Of a DNA stretch of 64,000 nucleotides, positions 58,191 to 64,000 are shown piece by piece; positions within the stretch are counted from its first letter, which is position 1, and every line of letters begins with the position of its first letter. Made by a program: the position numbers and the translations under genes. Source of the DNA: Tetracentron sinense (Eukaryota > Streptophyta > Magnoliopsida > Trochodendrales > Trochodendraceae). Location: NCBI GenBank assembly GCA_015143295.1, contig CM026559.1, positions 23,512,826 through 23,576,825 of the forward strand, read 5' to 3'. The notes below the pieces were generated by a model. That model had not been told where the DNA came from, did no database searches, and saw only the letters and a program-made list of their open reading frames with translations.

Positions 58191-60035
58191 CTAGAGGCAA
58201 GTGGGTTTGTGAGTATCAAACTGAGTGCTTTGCATGTGGGGAATGTTGGGCCCTTGAGGAGAGTTCCATAAGGGAATAGTTTGGATCGACCTGCTCTTGT
58301 CATGGGCCCAAGTGAGTCAGACATGGCTGGATCTTCAAAATCGCTGTGATCCTACAGATCTCAACACGATATTGGAGCGGGTAAGAGGCCCTATTCCCTT
58401 AGTCTTAGCCCTTTGGTTCATAAGCCCATTCCAGTCTCTCTTGATGGTGATGTCTCAGACCCTTTCGAGCTTGGTCCTCTCATAATAAAACTAGATTCCA
58501 TCCATAAAAAAATCCCTTATGTCAAATTGTGATCGAAGAGGGAATTCTCACCTATAAGTGTTCCCTCTTCCAATTTACATGCCAATTCATCGTCCAAAGG
58601 TGCTCAAAATCAAGAATAGAATTCGGCATCAACATCTATGATGGAAAAAATACTCAATCTCGGTGTCTCCAAACAATCAGTCATCTTCTCTCTCGAAGGT
58701 TGATTGTATTTCCTTGTCGTCAACAACCTCAATGGGTAGCTAAGCTATTGTTGGCCATTTGCAAGAGGCTTTGGGGCCTTTGTTGCCCTTTGACAAATCT
58801 CAGTGATTTGTTCCTTCCTCTGAATTGTCTCAAGTGGATATGATGTCTCCCTCTCCCTTGTCATATGAGTGTGGAGGCCAGCCTGAAGAGGCATTCCAAT
58901 CAGTTTGGGTGAGTGGCTCAGTGGATAGGTTAGTTGATTAAAACTCTAACTCTTCGAAGATCTAATCCCCCCTTGACAATGCTCATTGGTCACCTCCAAG
59001 TACAAAGGCAGGCCTTCCAGCGAAGATGAAGCTTTGCTTGGGTTAAATGGCTCTATAGGGAGCCAACGTATTATGGAGGATTGCCTTATCATGGGTCAAG
59101 ATTTTTCCCCTAACCTAGGTTGGGTCGTGGTGGATAATTCGATGAATTGTGCGTCTCCAGGGAGGGTACCGATTGTAAATGCAGTTTCAATGCAAGCTCT
59201 ATTTGTAGTAGTAGTCCCTAATTTTCTCCAAAAATTATCGGGTTATTTCTAGGACGAAATTAAGGATGTGACTGTTGAGGAGATTTCTCCATTTGAAGTT
59301 CATTCAACGAATAAGGGGTCCAGGTCACCACCTCCTAGAGGGTTAACTTGTTTTGCGAAAGCTGAAATGGGAACTATGGTAAGAAGCAGTCTCTATCTTC
59401 TCGTGACTCGTGAGAGGAACGAAGCTCCGTCACCGGCCCCCCTCCAGAGCAAGGATAAGTACAAGTCAACTCAGTAGGATCTACAGGATGTCATTCAATC
59501 AAGTACGTCTCCCCCCTCCTTTTGCAACTCATTATGATCCCATCTTCATTGGGGTTAGGGTGGGTAGTGGAGATTTATGGTCTTCTATTGATTATTCTAT
59601 GACTCCTTCAATGTTATACCGAAGAGCAGGCAACCCTCAGAAAATTTCAAAAAAGGATTTGTAGTCCCGAGCCAATGTCTATAGACTATTCCAAGTTTGA
59701 TGAAGGTATTTTAGTGGGGTTTCTTCCTAGGAGTCCTTTATCATCTCAAGATGCAGTGTCCGAATGGGTGCTAGGGTAAGAGTTTGGCAAATTTCTGAGT
59801 TTGTCATATAAGGGTCATGATGCAGAGGTTAGATCCCTATTTAAAAGTCTGGAGATGGTAAATGCCGACCCGGTTGAAGAGTCCTCTCAAATATCACATT
59901 CGGGGGAGAATAGGCAGGTAGTTAAAAAACTGAAGAAAGCTGAGTCAAGTGTTCACTACAGGGTTGTTTTTCCAGGGCAAGGAACGGTAGATCCAGGGCC
60001 ATCAGGGAATTTTTCAATGTTAAGCAAAGACGGAT
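58191..60035 (+). pseudogene. LINE ORF1 remnant
   Basis: Near 58227-58250 the reading CFACGECW recalls the zinc knuckle of plant LINE ORF1. Later frames (58986-59252, 59268-59477, 59801-60037) carry no firm domain, but the last one ends just before ORF2 begins, as expected for the C-terminal part of ORF1. ORF1 proteins bind the element RNA. Several stops interrupt it. Confidence 0.5.
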
Positions 60036-61062
60036 AGTGTGTTGTTTTGGAACATTAGAGGTTCGGGTCATGGACATAACTGCATAAGAGACTTGATTAG
60101 GTCTAGACGTCCTTCAATCATTTGTGTACAAGAGACCATACTAGAAGCCATCTTTGACTGTATAGTCAAGGATCTGTGGGTCGATTCTTGTTCTGATTGG
60201 TTAGTTTTGCCTTCGCTAGGGGCATCAGGGGGTGTCCTTCTAGATTGGGATAGGGAGGGTGGAAGTTCTGGACTCAGAAATGGGTGCTTTCTCCATTTCC
60301 ATCACGTGTCATTCCATTTTGGATGAGTTCAATTGGGTCTTTACAGGCGTTTATGGGCCGTCAAGTGGTTCAGATGCGGAGTTCTTTTGGCAAGAACTCA
60401 AGGATGTAAGTATCTGGAGGTACCTGTCGTGCTTAGGCGGGGATTTCAACTATATCTGATTTTCCTACGCAAAATTGGGGTGATTAGCCAAGCAAACTGA
60501 GAGATTTTGAAAAGTTTATCTCCCACCATAGCCTCATTAATTGTCCTCTAAATGACGTCTAATTTACCTAGTCTAATTTCCAATCAGTTTTAATCTTGAG
60601 TGCAATTTCATGTGCTCTTCCAGGAACCGCATCTGATCACACTCCTATTCTGTTAGAATCTAGTGTTAGGAGAGGGGATCCGCAACCTTTTAAATTGAAA
60701 ATATATGGCTAATTCATCCAGGCTTTAAGGATTTTGTACGCGAGTCTTGGGAGTAATCGTCTTTTTGGGGTTCAACGAGCATCATTTTTTGCCTCAAGCT
60801 AAAAGTCTTAGAGAAATGCCTCGAAGTGTGGAACAAGGAGGTGTTTGGTATTCTCTTCCAATAATAGAAAAAAACTTGGGAGAATTTGAGGCGAAGATCA
60901 TAGATGTCAAAGGAAGAGTCTGGCTCCATTTCTAAGAAGAGGGCAAGATCAGAGATAGGCTTAAATTGGAGTTTTATATGCTTCTATACAAAGAAGAAAT
61001 CAGTTGGAAGCAAAAATCTAAAGTCAATTGGTTGAAGAGGGGGGGAGGGGGGGGTGTCGTAA

Positions 61063-61393
61063 CCAAGGAAATAAAAATCGCCAAAACCGATACAAAACAA
61101 GCGATACGTATAAGTTTCGGTAGCCTCCTATACGATATTTATACCGATACGAAACAGGCGATACTTATCATTTATTAGTTATTTATGTTTTGATTCATTG
61201 TGTAATTGTGTTTGCTACTTTGTCTTTGATTCGCTTCACTTTAAATTTGGTAAATTTGGTTCTTATAATTCATATGACTTTTAAAATTTTAATTTATTTT
61301 TTTAAAGAAAAAATTGTATGTATCGTCCTAAACCGATACGTATAGGTTTCGATTAGGACCAATACATCTCCAGAAACCGTATTTTTAATCCTT
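61063..61393. mobile_element. hAT-like MITE with near-exact 8-bp target duplication
   Basis: The start CCAAGGAAATAAAAAT pairs with the end ATTTTTAATCCTT. Flanks TGTCGTAA (61055-61062) and AGTCGTAA (61394-61401) match at seven of eight positions. The 331-bp body is rich in CCGATACG-like words. It splits a LINE reading that resumes on the other side. Confidence 0.75.
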
Positions 61394-63037
61394 AGTCGTA
61401 ATACCAGGTATTTTTCATAAGATTGCTAATCTCCACAGGAAAAATAATCTCATATCCAAGATGATAGTCAGGGGTAATTGTTTTGAAAAGGAGGATATCA
61501 AAGAAGTTGTGGTCTCCTATTACTCTGATCTTTTCCCAATGAGCTACGACTTCAAGCCCAAGCTGGACGACTTGTCTTTCGATAGGATCTCTGAGACTGA
61601 TGGTCAAAGCATCAGTTTAGAGAGACTATTCGAGGAGATCTTAGGTGTTACTAGAAGCATGAAACAAAGCCCTGGGGCCAAATGGATTTTCTATAGAATT
61701 GTATAAAGATTGCTTAGATATTGTGAGGTATGATTTCCCTAACATGGCCAGGGAATTCCATGATTCAGGGGTGTTTGATCGCACTCTCGATAGTACTTTC
61801 ATAACTTTTATCCCCAAGGTGAAAGGAGCCCAAGACCTACATCATTTTCGGTCTATTAGCCAAATTGGGAGTGTATAAAATCTTGGCCAGGGTTCTTGCA
61901 TCTAGACTGAAATTACTGATGAGCTCTATCATAACATCATCTCAAGGGACATTTGTGATGGGTGGGGGTCAAATTCTTGATGGGGTGCGATTGGTAATGA
62001 ACGTCTAGATGAGAGGTTAAAAGCAGATCACTCAGGGATCTTATGTAAAATTGACTTGAAAAAAGCCTAGGGCCACGTTAATTGAGAATTCTTAGACTAT
62101 ACTCTTAAGGAGAATGGGATTCGATCTCAGATGGAGAAATTGGGTTATGATTTGTTATTTGTTTGTCTTTCTATATCTTGATCAACAAGAGCGGGTTTTT
62201 TATGGAATTCTCATGGCTTGAGTTAAGGTTCTCCGATTTTTCCTTTTCTTTCCATCGTGATCATTAAGGCTCTCGGTAGTTTGCTTAGGAGAACGTCCTC
62301 GTCTGTCATAGATGGTTTTCCATAGGTAGGGAGGGCGGGCTTGTCCATCACCCATCTTTAGTTTGCGAACGATACTTTGGTTCTATGTGATGCATCATGT
62401 CGCTAGTTGGCCCATCTTCAGTGTCTTTTTCAATGTTTTGAGGCGGTGTCTAGGCTAAAGATTAATATGTCCAAGTGTAAGAGTTTTGCAGTCGAGAAGT
62501 TTTGCACTTGCCTGAATTGGCTAATTGTTTTGGAGATGGAATCAGGGTATTGCCTACGAGTTATTTGAGTTTGCCTCTAGGGGATTCAAGGCCAAGTCCA
62601 TATGGCAACCAATCCAAAATCGCTTCTCCAAAAGACTTGTTAGTTAGAAAACCTCTCATCTCTCGAAAGGGGCAATTAATTCTCCTGGAAGCTCCTTGTG
62701 TGATTTGTCAATCTATTCAATGTCCCTTTTACCATTCTATTGCGAAGAAGTTGGAAAAGATTTGACGTGACTTTCTTAGGAATGGATTAGTTGACTCCAA
62801 CAGGTATCATTTAGCTGAATGGAGCTTTATTTGCTCTATTTGTCGTCTAGTTGAATTAGGAGGTTTGGATGTTAACCCGTTGGTTAGTTTCAATTCGACA
62901 CTTTTAGGCAAGTGGCTTTAAAGATTTAGAGAAGAAAAAGATAGCCTATAGAGGCAGGTTATTTCAGCTAAATATGAAGTTAGGTCGATTTTGGAATCGG
63001 GTGAGGTTCGTGTTTCTTATGGGGTGAGTTCTTAGAA

Positions 63038-63276
63038 GGCCATCATGGGTGTTAGAGATAATTTCTCTAAATCCATTACATATCTTGGCGAGGATGTAAA
63101 ATTTTGGGATAATGTCTGGAGGACTAAGGATGGCTAATCATTGTTTCATGTGCTTGGAGGCCATCATGGGTGTTAGAGATAATTTCTCTAAATCCATTAG
63201 ATATCTTGGCGAGGATGTAAAATTTTGGGATAATGTCTGGAGAATGGCTAATCGTTGTTTCATGTGCTTGGAGTCC
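63038..63276 (+). repeat. Two-copy tandem repeat of 121 bp in the LINE
   Basis: GGCCATCATGGGTGTTAGAG begins both units (63038 and 63159). They differ at only a few positions, so this duplication is younger than most of the LINE decay. Confidence 0.85.
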
Positions 63277-63819
63277 GAGGAAACAGTGGATCACCTGTTG
63301 TTACATTTTCCTTTCGTGACGAAGGTATGGAGTCATTTCCTTGAGCATATGGGTGTGGCTTGAGTCTTTCTATATTCATTTCAACGCTTCTTATCTTGTT
63401 GGCTCTTAGTGAGGTTGGAGGCCACAATTTCTAAATTGTGGGCTTACTTGTCAGATGCGATAGTGTGGTCAATTTGGAAGAAAATAAACCAAAATTTTTT
63501 TTACAATACTGCCTCTTCCGCTCAGCGGATCAGCGCATGGATCTGTCATCTTATTCTGGAATGGCATTCAGCAAGTAGGAATTTCATTCATTTGGATCTC
63601 AATACATTGTTGTACTTCAGTTGAGTCATAGGTCTCTTAGTGGTTTGAAGGCCTTTTTGGACCAAACTCGTTTCCTCTACCCTTTTATTTTGATCTAGTT
63701 TTCTGCTTTCTTTCTGTTTTAGCAGTTAGGCTCATGTTCTTGTGATCCCGTGTGCTTTCTGCCAATTTGTACTTTTATTCCCTCTCTTCTATATATTCTC
63801 TAATTTACGAATTAAAAAA

Positions 63820-64000
63820 AGGTCGAACCAAGACAGAATATGTAGAATGCAACTTTAGTATGAACACAAATAGGGTAGAGGAGGTAGTTAAGATTGAATA
63901 AAATGGAGATACTCTTAAGCAATAAGTTGGAATCTCACTCAACAATTCACAAGGACAGAGGGATTGAAGAAGATTTGCCATAGAACTAGAGTTGGGTGAC
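63820..64000. other. Short unassigned end of the window
   Basis: AT-rich DNA after the LINE tail; nothing recognised. Confidence 0.4.

Larger units (their letters stand above)
60039..63640 (+). pseudogene. LINE ORF2 remnant: endonuclease, reverse transcriptase, zinc-binding tail
   Basis: ORF2 opens with MLFWNIRGSGHGHNCIRDLI, the start of the APE-type endonuclease, with CVQETI and, in a shifted frame, FTGVYGPS and CLGGDFNYI. A linker reading KSKVNWLKRG ends where a MITE lies, and IANLHRKNNLISKMIV resumes after it. Reverse transcriptase blocks include ITFIPKVKGAQDLHHF-like words near 61800 and LCKIDLKKA near 62041. The tail has CFMCLESEETVDHLLLHFPF at 63261. Frame changes and stops are numerous. 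Confidence 0.75.
57745..63819 (+). mobile_element. Plant L1-type LINE, near full length but decayed
   Basis: ORF1-like readings (about 57745-60035), ORF2 endonuclease (60039-60460), reverse transcriptase scraps (about 61460-62160), a zinc-binding tail (63240-63360) and a 3' end TACGAATTAAAAAAAGG near 63810-63819 are in LINE order on the plus strand. Two hAT-like MITEs (57861-58190 and 61063-61393) interrupt it, each with duplicated flanks that belong to the LINE. Many stops and frame changes make it inactive. The 5' edge is uncertain and no target duplication was found. Confidence 0.75.

Overview
The window looks like repeat-rich nuclear DNA of a flowering plant. The evidence is Ty1/Copia elements of plant lineages (Tork-, SIRE- and Ale/Retrofit-like), long Ty3/Gypsy-type solo LTRs, plant LINEs with a zinc-finger/RNase H tail, hAT-like MITEs, and one spliced host gene whose product closely matches plant Sm protein F. 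I cannot name the species. There is no sign of a bacterial genome, organelle, rRNA, tRNA or CRISPR array.

Layout. 1-1836: non-coding DNA with a foldback MITE. 1837-6823: a tandem duplication carrying the same minus-strand Tork-like Copia remnant twice, plus a small hAT-like MITE. 6824-16737: a Copia element with 2.2-2.4 kb LTRs, inserted in that older Copia and flanked by CTTGC. 17020-17790: a LINE remnant. 18195-37263: a SIRE-like Copia with an envelope-like region. Its 5' LTR is split by a minus-strand LINE, and its 3' LTR is split by a second SIRE-like element (30315-37146, minus, gag but no pol seen, CACGT target duplication). 37738-41063: a 3.3 kb solo LTR (ACATT duplication) holding a 13-unit hairpin array. 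41530-43228: LINE remnants in both orientations. 43229-50796: an Ale/Retrofit-like Copia with a 2.5 kb solo LTR lodged at its primer-binding site. 51877-55952 (minus): the 3' four coding exons of the Sm protein F gene, with a 3.3 kb last intron that holds two MITEs and an LTR remnant. 57745-63819: a decayed plus-strand LINE carrying two hAT-like MITEs.

The only gene that looks alive is SmF, a core subunit of spliceosomal snRNPs. Everything else is layered transposon fossils. The nesting gives relative ages: the Tork-like Copia is older than its duplication and older than the 9.9 kb Copia; the large SIRE-like element is older than the LINE and the gag-only element inside it; the Ale-like element is older than the solo LTR at its primer site. 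By eye, the LTR pairs differ by about 7-9% (9.9 kb Copia), about 9% (large SIRE-like) and about 3-4% (gag-only element). These figures come from short samples, not from a computed alignment. The most unusual signal is the hairpin array at 38474-39138, where stem sequences change in compensating pairs between units.
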